A DNA stretch of 64,000 bases. It comes from Neorhizobium huautlense (GTDB taxonomy: Bacteria; Pseudomonadota; Alphaproteobacteria; Rhizobiales; Rhizobiaceae). The translations under genes were made by a program, and so were the position numbers. This document shows, piece by piece, positions 8,278 to 17,318 of the stretch. The DNA lies in contig NZ_JAUSRF010000007.1 of the NCBI RefSeq assembly GCF_030811685.1, positions 124,001 through 188,000 on the forward strand, in the 5' to 3' direction. The notes under the pieces are model-generated. The model did not search any database, was not told the origin of the DNA, and was given only the letters and a program-made list of their open reading frames with translations. Every line of letters begins with the position of its first letter. Within the stretch, counting starts at the first letter, position 1.

Positions 8278-9213
8278 TTACTGGAAGAGCGACAGGATGT
8301 TCTGCGTCGAGGAGTTGGCGATCGACAGGGCCTGGATGCCGAGCTGCTGCTGCGTCTGCAGGGCCTTCAGGCGGGTCGACTCTTCGTTCATGTCCGCATC
8401 GACGAGCTTGCCGACGCCCGAGTCGATGGAGTCCATCAGATCGGCGACGAAGTCGTTCTGCATGTCGATACGGCTGTTGATCGAACCGACGTCAGCGGCA
8501 GCGTCGGTCATGTCCTGCAGGACAGCGTCGACAGCCTTGAGAGCTGCGGTCAGATCGTCCGTGCCGACGTCGAGCGTCAGAACCGAGAAGCCGGTGGTCT
8601 GGGTTGCGCCGTCGTCATCGAGATATTCGATGTTGGACGACAGAAGGCCACGGCCAACCGAGGTCACGTCGGCATCGTCAGCGTCGACTTCGATCAGCGA
8701 AGAGTTGTTGGTGTCATAGTCCAGGGTGGTCAGGCTGACATTGCCCTGGGCGTCACGGTTGAACGAACCGACGATGGATTCGACACCGGCACCGGCGGAA
8801 GCGGTGTGGTAAACCCAGTTTTCGCCGGAGAAGGATGCAGACTTGGAGATCGAACGCAGCTGGTCCTGCAGCTGGTCGATTTCCTTCTGAACCTTTGCCT
8901 TGTCTACGCCTGGCTCGGAAGCGGCAGTGATCTTGGCCTTGATTTCATCGACGACGTCGATCGAGGCTTCCAGTGCCGTGTAGGCGACGTCGGAGGTGGC
9001 GGCGCCGAGACCGAGTGCGTCCTGAACGGTGGAGAGTGCCTTGTTGTCCGAACGCATGGTCGTTGCGATCGACCAGTAAGCGGCGTTGTCTGCAGCCGTT
9101 TCAACCTTGTAGCCCGACGAGATGCGGCTCTGGGTCGACTCCATGTCGGAGTTGATCGAACGCAGGGTCGAAAGAGCTGCAGTTGCGCCGGCGTTGGTGA
9201 GAATGCTGGTCAT
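8278..9213 (-). CDS. flaA: Flagellin (FlaA/FlaB type, twin copy)
   Basis: Short flagellin of 311 aa, starting MTSILTNAGATAALSTLRSI and ending SIANSSTQNILSLFQ. It is nearly identical to the next flagellin, with long stretches of unchanged nucleotides in the centre of both genes, while their leaders differ. This suggests duplication kept uniform by gene conversion. The leader has AAGGGA ahead of the ATG. It is the flagellin nearest to the glycosyltransferase block, with its start divergent from that of the GT41 gene. The symbol is tentative, taken from common rhizobial order. Confidence 0.95.
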   Translation of the reverse strand: MTSILTNAGATAALSTLRSINSDMESTQSRISSGYKVETAADNAAYWSIATTMRSDNKALSTVQDALGLGAATSDVAYTALEASIDVVDEIKAKITAASEPGVDKAKVQKEIDQLQDQLRSISKSASFSGENWVYHTASAGAGVESIVGSFNRDAQGNVSLTTLDYDTNNSSLIEVDADDADVTSVGRGLLSSNIEYLDDDGATQTTGFSVLTLDVGTDDLTAALKAVDAVLQDMTDAAADVGSINSRIDMQNDFVADLMDSIDSGVGKLVDADMNEESTRLKALQTQQQLGIQALSIANSSTQNILSLFQ

Positions 9214-9547
9214 GGAATTTAGTCCCTTTTAAACAGAATACGGTGGGGGACATACCGGGCTGTAATACCGGCGATGACGTCTGGCTTCATGCCCACTCGG
9301 CCTCTCTAACTCCAGAGATGACCAAACCCGTCATGTGATGCTGAAACTCGCAGAGAATGATTTCGGATTCCTTAAGCGCACTCCCAATATTTGATCCGAA
9401 TACAGGATAATTGGTCATATATTTTGATGGTCACGGCTTTCACGCTCCCGCTTCGGGCAAGCTTGATCCCATAATGACGGAAACTCGAGGTAATCCGGCG
9501 ATCGTCAGGGGTTACCTTTTGTCAACCATACCCGTGGAGCGTAACAC
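9214..9547. other. Divergent intergenic region, flagellin / GT41 gene
   Basis: 334 nt separate the first flagellin (minus) from the GT41 gene (plus). The region is relatively AT-rich around 9360-9430 and must hold both promoters. I see no TTAACC box, no copy of the CTAG/CTTGYGCGAA element and no clear terminator here. Confidence 0.5.
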
Positions 9548-11461
9548 GTGACATCGCAGCCCCAGTTCGCCGACGCATCGAAAAGCTTCCACAGCGGTCG
9601 CTATACCGATGCTCTCACCATACTGAACCGGCTGCTCGACCACAGCAAGGATGTGAAAACATACGGGCTTCTGGCACGGACCTTTCTGGCGTTGGGTTTT
9701 CGCGAGGACGCCGCACGCGCCTACAAGCTGGCCGCCGAACTGGGTGGCACGCGCGCCGATGAATACAATACCGAGGCATTGAAGCTGTTTTACGAGCTGG
9801 GGCAGGACGATGAAGCCCTCAGCCTGGGCCTGCCATTGCTGAAACAGGCACAACAGGACCCCGATCTTGCCTTCATCATTGCCAGCCTGTTCCTGAAGCG
9901 TGGCGAAAGCGAAGGCCTTCGCGCATTTCTCTCGGTGCTTTCGACGAGTACCAATTCCAGACATAACAGCCTGGCCTTCATGCTGCTGACGGGCTCGCCG
10001 GAAAATGCATCCGATCGCGAGGCCGTTGCCAACATGCTGGCACGGATGCCCAAGAGCATCATCCTCATCATGGCGCATCTGGTCAACCAGCGCGAGGTAA
10101 ACGCCTATTTCGAGCAGGAACGCCTGCAGCCGCAACTGGAGCGCATGGTTGCCAAGGACCCCAAGCACATCCTGCGGGTGGAGGCACCATTCTACAATCT
10201 GACATGGCTGGCGGACGAAGCGCTGAACAAGCTTGCGGGCTATCGTGCAGACGCCTATCCGGCCGACCTGCCGCAAAAGCGGCGCAGCGCGCCCCATGTC
10301 TGGGGCGACAAAATCCGCATAGGCTATCTGTCTTCCGACTTCTGGTCTCCCCATGCGACAATGAAACTGTTCAGCGCGGTGCTGGAGAGCCATGATCCGG
10401 CGCGCTTCGACGTGACGCTGTTCTGCTACACAGAGCCGGCCTATCTGGAAAAGGATACGCGTCGCGGCCTTTGGGGACGGATCGTTTCGGTACGCGACAT
10501 GACGGATGCACAGGCAGCGGAAGCCATTCGTGCGCAGAATATCGATATCCTGATCGAATTGAAGGGGCACACCCGTGGTGGCCGTGCAGCCATTCTCAAT
10601 CACAGCGCCGCCCCAGTACAGGTTGCATGGCTGGGCTTCCCCGGCAGCACCGTCAATACGGATCTCGATTACGTGATCGGCGACCATTCGGTTCTGCCCG
10701 ACAAGGCCAAGCCGCATTACTGGGAAAAGTTCTGCCGATTGCCGGAAAGCTACCAGCCGAACAATCCTCATCAGCCGCTGGCGCAGCCCGACATGTTCAC
10801 GCGGGCAGATGCCGAGCTGCCGCCGGATGCATTCGTCTTCGCGTCCTTCAACGCCACCCGGAAAATCTCCATAGCCACCATCAATCTGTGGATACGCATT
10901 CTCAAGGCCACACCGGGCAGCGTCCTCTGGCTGATGGTCAAGACACCCGAGGCGGAAGCGAACATAACGCGCAAGCTTCAGGCGGGCGGCATCGAACGAA
11001 AACGCTTCGTATTCACGAAAATGGTCGGCCACGAGGCCCATCTTTCACGCATTGTGCTGGCCGATCTCGGACTGGACACTTTCCCCTATAACGGCCACAC
11101 CACGACGTCCGAACAGCTCTGGGCCGGACTGCCGGTGCTGACGATGAAGGGGACGCATTTTGCGTCGCGTGTTTCGGAAAGCCTTCTCAATGCCATCGGC
11201 CTGCCCGAGACGATTGCCGAAAACGAGGACGACTATTTCCGCCGTGCGGTGGACCTTTACAACGATCGCCAAACGGTCGCAGAGTACAGCGAACGCCTGC
11301 ACCAAAATCGCTTTCGCATGCCACTCTTCGATGCCGAGCGTTTCTGCCGGCATCTGGAAAGCGCCTATGAGATGATGGCCAAGCGCGCCCGCACCGGCCA
11401 GCCGCCGGATCATATCGACGTGCCGGCATTGCCTGCCCGGACAACCGATTTCCGGTCATAA
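9548..11461 (+). CDS. GT41/SPINDLY-like O-glycosyltransferase with TPR-like N-terminus
   Basis: Predicted cytoplasmic glycosyltransferase of the O-GlcNAc transferase/SPINDLY family, 637 aa. The N-terminus (~1-170) is made of TPR-like helix pairs (SFHSGRYTDALTILNRLL and following). The GT-B region shows IRIGYLSSDFWSPHATMKL (~255), VQVAWLGFPGS (~356) and YNGHTTTSEQLWAGLPVLT with FASRVSESLL (~512-545), the family's donor-binding signature. The start is GTG, with GGAG eight bases upstream. It is divergent from a flagellin gene and followed by a strong terminator. A flagellin target is inferred by analogy with other flagellin O-glycosyltransferases that have TPRs; the sugar donor is unknown. Confidence 0.85.
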   Translation: MTSQPQFADASKSFHSGRYTDALTILNRLLDHSKDVKTYGLLARTFLALGFREDAARAYKLAAELGGTRADEYNTEALKLFYELGQDDEALSLGLPLLKQAQQDPDLAFIIASLFLKRGESEGLRAFLSVLSTSTNSRHNSLAFMLLTGSPENASDREAVANMLARMPKSIILIMAHLVNQREVNAYFEQERLQPQLERMVAKDPKHILRVEAPFYNLTWLADEALNKLAGYRADAYPADLPQKRRSAPHVWGDKIRIGYLSSDFWSPHATMKLFSAVLESHDPARFDVTLFCYTEPAYLEKDTRRGLWGRIVSVRDMTDAQAAEAIRAQNIDILIELKGHTRGGRAAILNHSAAPVQVAWLGFPGSTVNTDLDYVIGDHSVLPDKAKPHYWEKFCRLPESYQPNNPHQPLAQPDMFTRADAELPPDAFVFASFNATRKISIATINLWIRILKATPGSVLWLMVKTPEAEANITRKLQAGGIERKRFVFTKMVGHEAHLSRIVLADLGLDTFPYNGHTTTSEQLWAGLPVLTMKGTHFASRVSESLLNAIGLPETIAENEDDYFRRAVDLYNDRQTVAEYSERLHQNRFRMPLFDAERFCRHLESAYEMMAKRARTGQPPDHIDVPALPARTTDFRS

Positions 11462-11491
11462 CCACCAGTCTGCGCAGGCCGCATGAACGGA

Positions 11492-11524
11492 AAAAGCCGC
11501 TTCCCGCCCCGAGAAGCGGCTTTT
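11492..11524 (+). terminator. Terminator of GT41 gene
   Basis: AAAAGCCGCTTC and GAAGCGGCTTTT form a 12-bp stem around a 9-nt loop, 30 nt after the GT41 stop. It ends in a short T-run on the plus strand. Being symmetrical, it could also act in the other direction. Confidence 0.85.
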
Positions 11525-11582
11525 GCGTTCATGCGGTTTCCGAAGTCTTGGGCCGCCGCGGGCCGACCGGGACAACTGCCAT

Positions 11583-11614
11583 AAAAAAGACGCCCTGAGC
11601 GACCGGGCGTCTTT
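11583..11614 (-). terminator. Terminator of convergent GT2 gene
   Basis: AAAGACGCCC and GGGCGTCTTT pair around a 9-nt loop. On the minus strand the stem is followed by TTTTTTAT. It lies 33 nt past the stop of the GT2 gene ending at 11647. With the hairpin at 11492 it insulates the two convergent units. Confidence 0.88.
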
Positions 11615-11646
11615 GTCTTTTGCCGTGAATGTGGCGGGTCTATGCC

Positions 11647-12852
11647 TCAGGCAAACTGGGCAAGGTAATTGCGCAGGTCGTAAACCACATCTCCGTCATC
11701 GGCTTGCGCTCCGAAATCCGGCATCATCCGCAGCCAGGCCCGAGGCGGATGCCACCCGTCGGCTGTGGACGCCTGGCGGGTCAGGCGCTGCTTGAGGTGA
11801 TCCGGGACAAGGTGGATCATGTCGTCATTGATGACCGGATCGACGATCACCGCTTCCGCGCTGAAACCGGCGGCTTCCTCCAACGCGGTGACGATGCCGG
11901 CCAGGGTGCAGATCTGCTTGTAAAGCTCGTCGGCAACCGGCGACGCATGATAGGCGGCCATGCGGTGATACATGATATAGGCCTCGACCCAGTTGCGCGC
12001 ATGGACATGAAGTCGAATTGCCACCGCCTTGCGCACCAGCATGAAGTGACTGATCTTGTCCAACAGTTCCAGTCGTGCCGCGGGCGCAAGCGTGACGGTC
12101 CTGGCATGAGACGCGAGATATTCCAGGCCACCGCGATAGGTGTCCCACTGGAACATGCATTCCTTCTTGCCCTGTTGCAGTTCCGGATCCGCGGATATGC
12201 CCGTGACACGCGCAAACGGCGCCGGCAGGAACAGGACATCGGCCTTGCCGAGCGCACGGGTGGTGAACAGGAAGGCCCAGAAGATGAACGGAGCGGCACC
12301 CGACACGGTCTGCGCCAGCACGTCGCGACGAATGATCAGGAATTCTGGAAACACATGGTATTTCAGAATGAAGTCCAACATGTCCGAGAAATCGCCCTTT
12401 CTGAAGCGCATCGGACCCGGTATGTCGTAGAAGGGCTGCATGTCGCTGCCGCCTTTGCGCTCGTCGGTCAGCATCCACGGTGCCTGGATCATGCCGAGAT
12501 CCGCGTCGCTTTCCATCATCCGCAGGTATTCCATCACCTTTTCGGGAATGAGCAGGTCGTCATCGCCCAGAAAAAGCGCATACTTGCCGCTGGCACGCTG
12601 CATCGCGAAGGCATAATTGCTGAGAAAGCCGGAATTTTTTACCCGGCGGAACGACTTCACCTCGGGCTCGGACAACACCGTCTGCATGTAGCGGTCGGTG
12701 CCATCGGTCGAGCAGTCATCGACGACAACGATCTCGAAAGGCAAACCGGCCTTGCGGAAGACGTCCAGATGAAACTTGATGTTGCGCTGAAGCATCTTGA
12801 GCCGGTTATAGGTCGGCACGCAGATCGACAGTATGGGTGTTTGACCGGACAT
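11647..12852 (-). CDS. Family 2 glycosyltransferase (GT-A)
   Basis: Predicted nucleotide-sugar-dependent glycosyltransferase, 401 aa. The GT-A domain starts at once with ILSICVPTYNR, followed by FEIVVVDDCSTDGTDRY and the metal-binding ALFLGDDDLLIPEK. The C-terminal ~180 residues carry no motif I can name. The ATG at 12852 was chosen because GGAG sits six bases upstream; the frame extends to 12987, overlapping the next gene. It lies 82 nt downstream of the GT4-methyltransferase fusion gene on the same strand, so the two are probably one operon. Acceptor and sugar are unknown. Confidence 0.85.
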   Translation of the reverse strand: MSGQTPILSICVPTYNRLKMLQRNIKFHLDVFRKAGLPFEIVVVDDCSTDGTDRYMQTVLSEPEVKSFRRVKNSGFLSNYAFAMQRASGKYALFLGDDDLLIPEKVMEYLRMMESDADLGMIQAPWMLTDERKGGSDMQPFYDIPGPMRFRKGDFSDMLDFILKYHVFPEFLIIRRDVLAQTVSGAAPFIFWAFLFTTRALGKADVLFLPAPFARVTGISADPELQQGKKECMFQWDTYRGGLEYLASHARTVTLAPAARLELLDKISHFMLVRKAVAIRLHVHARNWVEAYIMYHRMAAYHASPVADELYKQICTLAGIVTALEEAAGFSAEAVIVDPVINDDMIHLVPDHLKQRLTRQASTADGWHPPRAWLRMMPDFGAQADDGDVVYDLRNYLAQFA

Positions 12853-12934
12853 CGGTATCTCCAGATTGTCAGTGGCTAGAAAGAACGCGGTCACCCGCCT
12901 TGATGGCTGCAGGGCCAATCCAGGCCGTACGGAC

Positions 12935-14761
12935 CTATCGCGCAGCCTGCTCGGCGCGCAGCGCCGCCTGCGCCTGGCTGACCGCATCGAGGAAGCTCAT
13001 GTCCTCAAGATCGTCCAGGGAATAGATGAAGAAGTCGGCTTCCGTCCGCTCGATGAACTTCAACGGGTTTTCTATCACTTTCTTCAAGGTCCATTGCGGA
13101 TAGCGACGTTCGATGAAGTCGGTAAATTTCCGGTGGCGAACATGTTTTGCGCCATTTCTGTCATCCGCATCGAAATTGGACGCATAGATGACGACGTAGC
13201 GACTTGAGAGGGAAAAGAGACGGTCAAGATACTCGGTGAAAACGGTATCGTCGATCAGGTGATAGAGAACGTCGAGCGACAATGCGCAATCGTAGTTGTC
13301 TTCATGTATCTCCCAATCCAGTGATGGCGACTTCGTCCAGATGAACTCGAAGTTGGGGTTGGCAGCATACATCTGCCTGGTTTTGTCGATGACCGTTTCG
13401 GACACGTCGAAACCGGTATAATTCTTGAATTCGAAGTAGCGCAGCTGGTTGCCATCCCCCGATCCCAGTTCGACGATGTCGACCAGGTCGCGCTGTCTCA
13501 CCAGAAAGTTGATGACAAGGGCCTTGTAGCGGGCAACGGCATTGTACGACCCCGCGCCGGAATTGCCGCCCTGGCGATACCGTTCCTCCCAGTAGCGATT
13601 GGAATCGAAGACAGGGGGCGCGACAGCCTTCTGGGGCCGGACCGGGGTCGAAGACGACTTTTCGGCAATCATGATGGCTGGCTGCGGGTCCGACGCAGGA
13701 ACGGTTTCCCTTGAAAAGCGCTTAGCGATTTCCGCAAGGGCGAGTTCGGCGGCACCCTTGGCATAAGCAAGGCCCTCCTCGCTGGCTCCGGCCTTTCCAG
13801 CACGCGGGCCGGTATCCGGCACCAGCGAGCCATGCGGGCCGTCCATGATCGCGTCCAGTTGCGTCATTTGTCTGGAGAGCGGAAATTGTTCATGGACGTA
13901 GTTCACCCACTGGTGAAGCGCGCCGCTCATGATTTTCTCGACAGCCTCGTCAATGGAGGAAAAGCGGATGGCTTCGGGCCAGAACTCCTCCGCGCCCGGA
14001 TAATCATGAACCACCGGCAATGCGCCGACCGCCATGGCCTCGGCAATATTGTAACCGAAGCTTTCGTGAATGGATGTCGAGAGAATAACACCCTTGTCGG
14101 CAAGGAATGCCGGCATGTCACGCTGCCAATCGTAATAGAAGATGTTTTCGACCAGTCCCAGCTTTTCCGTGGTGCGTCGCAGATAGGGCATCGCCACGAA
14201 CTCATCCTGAGCACCGGCGACATGCAGGGTGTAGGATGGGTCCTTCTTGACCAGCGCATGCATGATCTGCAGGAACATCGGCTGGTTCTTGCGCAGCACC
14301 GGCTTGGCGACCCAGGCGATCTTCTTGAGGTCAAGCGTGTTGGTAGGCTTGAACTTTTCGAGATTGACGCCATTCCACAAAACATGCGTGCGTGTCTGGT
14401 GCTCAAGCTGCGGCACCCGTTGCTTGAGGACACGCAGCATATCATGGGAGACCAGGATCAGGTCGTCGAGATAGTCGAAACGCATGCGTTGCGGAAAGGT
14501 CGATTCCACGATCTCGAAACGATGCCAGCGAGCAATGACCCGCTTGCCCATCGCCTTGATGTTCTGATTGATGGCTGCCAGAAGCAGCTCGTTGCAAAAC
14601 TCGAACCAGACGACATCCGCCCATTGAACGATCTGGTTGACGTCCTGCATGTTTCGCGGACGGATCGCCCGGATATCGTAGGTTGCGGAAAGATGGCCGA
14701 TAATGTCGCCGATGAAGCTGTCTACTTCAACCAGAATTCCCAGTTTCTTTTTTGCAAACAT
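12935..14761 (-). CDS. GT4 glycosyltransferase fused to SAM methyltransferase
   Basis: Two-domain protein of 608 aa. Residues 1-~310 are a GT4-like GT-B enzyme: LGILVEVDSFIGDIIGHLS at the start, VLWNGVNLEKF, then HESFGYNIAEAMAVGALPVV, the EX7E-type donor-binding region. A Pro/Ala/Ser linker (~310-385) follows. From YWEERYRQGG (~388) there is a class I methyltransferase with the SAM motif VELGSGDGNQLR and CALSLDVLYHLIDD. The pair suggests one polypeptide that transfers a sugar and methylates a sugar or glycan end. It is divergent from the HAD gene at 15030, with 268 nt between. Acceptor unknown. Confidence 0.85.
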   Translation of the reverse strand: MFAKKKLGILVEVDSFIGDIIGHLSATYDIRAIRPRNMQDVNQIVQWADVVWFEFCNELLLAAINQNIKAMGKRVIARWHRFEIVESTFPQRMRFDYLDDLILVSHDMLRVLKQRVPQLEHQTRTHVLWNGVNLEKFKPTNTLDLKKIAWVAKPVLRKNQPMFLQIMHALVKKDPSYTLHVAGAQDEFVAMPYLRRTTEKLGLVENIFYYDWQRDMPAFLADKGVILSTSIHESFGYNIAEAMAVGALPVVHDYPGAEEFWPEAIRFSSIDEAVEKIMSGALHQWVNYVHEQFPLSRQMTQLDAIMDGPHGSLVPDTGPRAGKAGASEEGLAYAKGAAELALAEIAKRFSRETVPASDPQPAIMIAEKSSSTPVRPQKAVAPPVFDSNRYWEERYRQGGNSGAGSYNAVARYKALVINFLVRQRDLVDIVELGSGDGNQLRYFEFKNYTGFDVSETVIDKTRQMYAANPNFEFIWTKSPSLDWEIHEDNYDCALSLDVLYHLIDDTVFTEYLDRLFSLSSRYVVIYASNFDADDRNGAKHVRHRKFTDFIERRYPQWTLKKVIENPLKFIERTEADFFIYSLDDLEDMSFLDAVSQAQAALRAEQAAR

Positions 14762-15029
14762 TTTACGCCCAGATTCATAGGTTGATGAAGGTCAAGAGGC
14801 GCAAGGCGGCTCTTTATCCGGCCCAAGCTGCAACTTGCATTATCCATTCCCGCCCATAACTAGAGCGGCAGCCTTTCCTGAAGCTGGATGACGTGCCGGG
14901 CCTTGCTTGAACTTTCCAGTCTGGCACAAGCCAGTGATCCTAGGCTCCGCGCCAATACCCCAAATCAGCTTTCGGGACCCAGCACATTCCAGGGGTCTGT
15001 GGTCTCATGCAAGCCAGTGGAGATGCCTT

Positions 15030-16592
15030 GTGAATTTACCCATTCGAAGCAAAACGACCGATGGGCAATATCTTATAGGACCCAATGGCGAGACGAATGT
15101 GCCCGGCACCACGCGGCTCGACACTTCGACGATGCCCTCCAACGATACGGACGCACGTCCGCTGGTGCGGACTTTCGACGTTTTCGACACCTTGATTGCG
15201 CGCAGGTGCATCGAGCCCTCCACCATTTTTGTCATGGTTGAAAAGCGCTCCGGGCTGAAAGGCTTCAGCAAGGCACGCCGTCAGGCCGAGCTGAACGTGA
15301 TCAAAGATACCCATGATCTCGATCTTATTTATGCCGAGCTTGCCAAACTTCTCGATACCGACCCGTTGCAGCTCGCTGCGCTGAAGGCGATGGAGCTGGA
15401 TATCGAGCGTGAAAACCTCATCCCTATCCAGGAAAATATGACCCGCGTCCGGCACGGTGATGTTCTGGTTTCCGACATGTATCTGGGGCACGCCACAATC
15501 CGTGAATTCGTAAAGCGCGCCGGGCTCGTGCAAAAAGTCGGGCTGGTGGTTACCAACGACGGCAAGAAGACCGGACGGATCTGGCCGGCGATCCTGCAGA
15601 ACCTGCGCATCTCGGAACATCTGGGCGACAATGCCCATTCCGACGTCAAGATGCCGGAACAGTTTGAGATCCCATCCCGCCACACGCGTCTCAGCGATCC
15701 TTCGAAGGTCGAAAACGTCCTGTTGCAACTCGGTTTGCGACAGTTGGCAGAGCTTTGCCGGGAAACGCGCCTGCGCACATGGTCGGAGAATGCCGATCTC
15801 CGTTTCATTCAGATCATTCAGGCCAACCTGAATTTTCCGATGATGCTGATGGCCAGCATCGACCTGGCTCATCTTGTCCGCAAACTCAAGCGCAAGACCG
15901 TGCTGTTTTCAAGCCGCGACTGCGACATGTGGATTCCGCTTTTCGAAGAGGTGGCCCGGCGGATGGGCGTGGCGTGCGATGCGCGGTATTTCTATACAAG
16001 CCGTCAGGCGAAAATGGCGCCCTCGGAAAGCTATGTGGACTATGCCCGAAGCCTGTTCACGGACGACGCCCTGATCGTGGACATCTGTGGCACGGGCTGG
16101 TCTATTGCCCATATGGCAGACAGGCTCGGCATCTCCCGGCTGCCCGTCTACCTTCTTCATAAGCTGCCTTCGGCCAAGTCATATGAAGCCATGTCGAAGA
16201 CACCGGACAGCTGCCAGTTCTTCTCCCTCATCGGTCCGGCCGAGCAAGGTGTGTTCAACACACTCCTGGAAATGTGCAATTACTCGGATCACGGGATGGT
16301 GTGCGACGTCAGGACGATCGACGACTCTGCCATTCCGGTCTTTGCCGACGACCTCAGGAACGAGCAGGAAATGGCGGCCGTAAAAGCGCAGATGGACACG
16401 TTTCATTTGGCCGTTTCATTGATGGAACATTACGATCTCAACCAGATCCTGCAACTGGATAAATCGTCGATAGTCACCGTAGGCTCGGCGCTTTACGCAA
16501 ATCTTTCCCAGCACCAGCACCTTCGGCACATCTATGGCAAAAGCCATGTCGAAGAAGAGACCCGCGTTCGCGGCACGATTGGCTGCCGTTAA
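15030..16592 (+). CDS. HAD-superfamily hydrolase of the polysaccharide-locus type
   Basis: A 520-aa protein with complete HAD motifs: TFDVFDTLIARR (nucleophile DxFDT), VLVSDMYLG (motif II), a Lys in GKKTGR (motif III) and LGDNAHSD (acidic motif IV). A second half (~280-520) begins KTVLFSSRDCDMWIPLFEE and contains VDICGTGWS, a layout I associate with COG5610-type predicted hydrolases found in surface-polysaccharide loci. I chose GTG at 15030 because GGAG lies seven bases upstream; the frame extends back to a TTG at 14907 over what looks like leader sequence. It is followed by a methyltransferase after 30 nt, so it probably heads a three-gene operon. Substrate unknown. Confidence 0.7.
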   Translation: MNLPIRSKTTDGQYLIGPNGETNVPGTTRLDTSTMPSNDTDARPLVRTFDVFDTLIARRCIEPSTIFVMVEKRSGLKGFSKARRQAELNVIKDTHDLDLIYAELAKLLDTDPLQLAALKAMELDIERENLIPIQENMTRVRHGDVLVSDMYLGHATIREFVKRAGLVQKVGLVVTNDGKKTGRIWPAILQNLRISEHLGDNAHSDVKMPEQFEIPSRHTRLSDPSKVENVLLQLGLRQLAELCRETRLRTWSENADLRFIQIIQANLNFPMMLMASIDLAHLVRKLKRKTVLFSSRDCDMWIPLFEEVARRMGVACDARYFYTSRQAKMAPSESYVDYARSLFTDDALIVDICGTGWSIAHMADRLGISRLPVYLLHKLPSAKSYEAMSKTPDSCQFFSLIGPAEQGVFNTLLEMCNYSDHGMVCDVRTIDDSAIPVFADDLRNEQEMAAVKAQMDTFHLAVSLMEHYDLNQILQLDKSSIVTVGSALYANLSQHQHLRHIYGKSHVEEETRVRGTIGCR

Positions 16593-16622
16593 AAGAGACT
16601 TGGTCGATACAGGGGTTTGGCA

Positions 16623-17309
16623 ATGGAACTTTCGGAACTCTCTGATTACTTTCAGACGGACAAAGGCACGAAGACGGGCCACGCCCATAATTATGCGCCT
16701 TTATATTCCTTCATTTTCGAAAGTTTTCGCCATCAGGCCTTTTCAATGCTCGAAATGGGTTTGCAACGGGGCGGCGTCGAAGCCGGATCGTCGGTTGACC
16801 GGATCGGCTCGGACGTCCCGTCCATAAGGGTATGGCTGGATTATTTCCCGAAAGCCGAGGTCTATGGTTTCGATCTCTCCGATTTTTCACGCATTTCCCT
16901 GCCACGCTTCCAGTTTTTTCGAGGCGACTTGGGCAGCGGCCGGGATATGGACAGGCTGGCGGCTGTCCTGCCCATGTTGAAACTTGTCATCGATGACGGT
17001 TCACATGCATCCTTTCACCAGCAATTCGCCTTCCTGAAACTGTTTCACAAGGTCGAACCCGGCGGCTTCTACATTATCGAGGATTTTCACTGGCAACCGC
17101 CGTTTGAAGACAAACTGCCGGCCTGCCACAAGAGCGCCCATGTGTTCGAGAGTTTTCTCAAGACCGGTGCGTTCGACATACCATTCGCACACCCCGATCA
17201 TCTGGCGTCCATCGCCTCGCAGATCCAGCACGTGTTCGTCCATCGCAACAATCGCGGCGGCATCAACAGCTGGCAAACGAAGATGATTGCAATTCAGAAA
17301 AAGCTATAG
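16623..17309 (+). CDS. Class I SAM-dependent methyltransferase
   Basis: A 228-aa protein starting MELSELSDYFQTDKGTKTGH, an N-terminus typical of small glycan or O-methyltransferases. The SAM-binding core follows: SMLEMGLQRGG, then VYGFDLSDF, then LKLVIDDGSHASFHQQ with the DDGSH motif, and GGFYIIEDFHW. The ATG at 16623 has AGGGG seven bases upstream; an in-frame TTG at 16617 is less well placed. It sits between the HAD-type gene and the gene at 17319 (9-nt gap). It probably methylates a sugar made or transferred by neighbouring enzymes; this is inferred from context. Confidence 0.8.
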   Translation: MELSELSDYFQTDKGTKTGHAHNYAPLYSFIFESFRHQAFSMLEMGLQRGGVEAGSSVDRIGSDVPSIRVWLDYFPKAEVYGFDLSDFSRISLPRFQFFRGDLGSGRDMDRLAAVLPMLKLVIDDGSHASFHQQFAFLKLFHKVEPGGFYIIEDFHWQPPFEDKLPACHKSAHVFESFLKTGAFDIPFAHPDHLASIASQIQHVFVHRNNRGGINSWQTKMIAIQKKL

Positions 17310-17318
17310 AAGCAGATC

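Noticed and set aside
9512..11041. Long antisense frame over the GT41 gene
   Set aside because: The plus strand encodes a complete GT41-like enzyme with ribosome site and terminator; the antisense product has no recognisable pattern.
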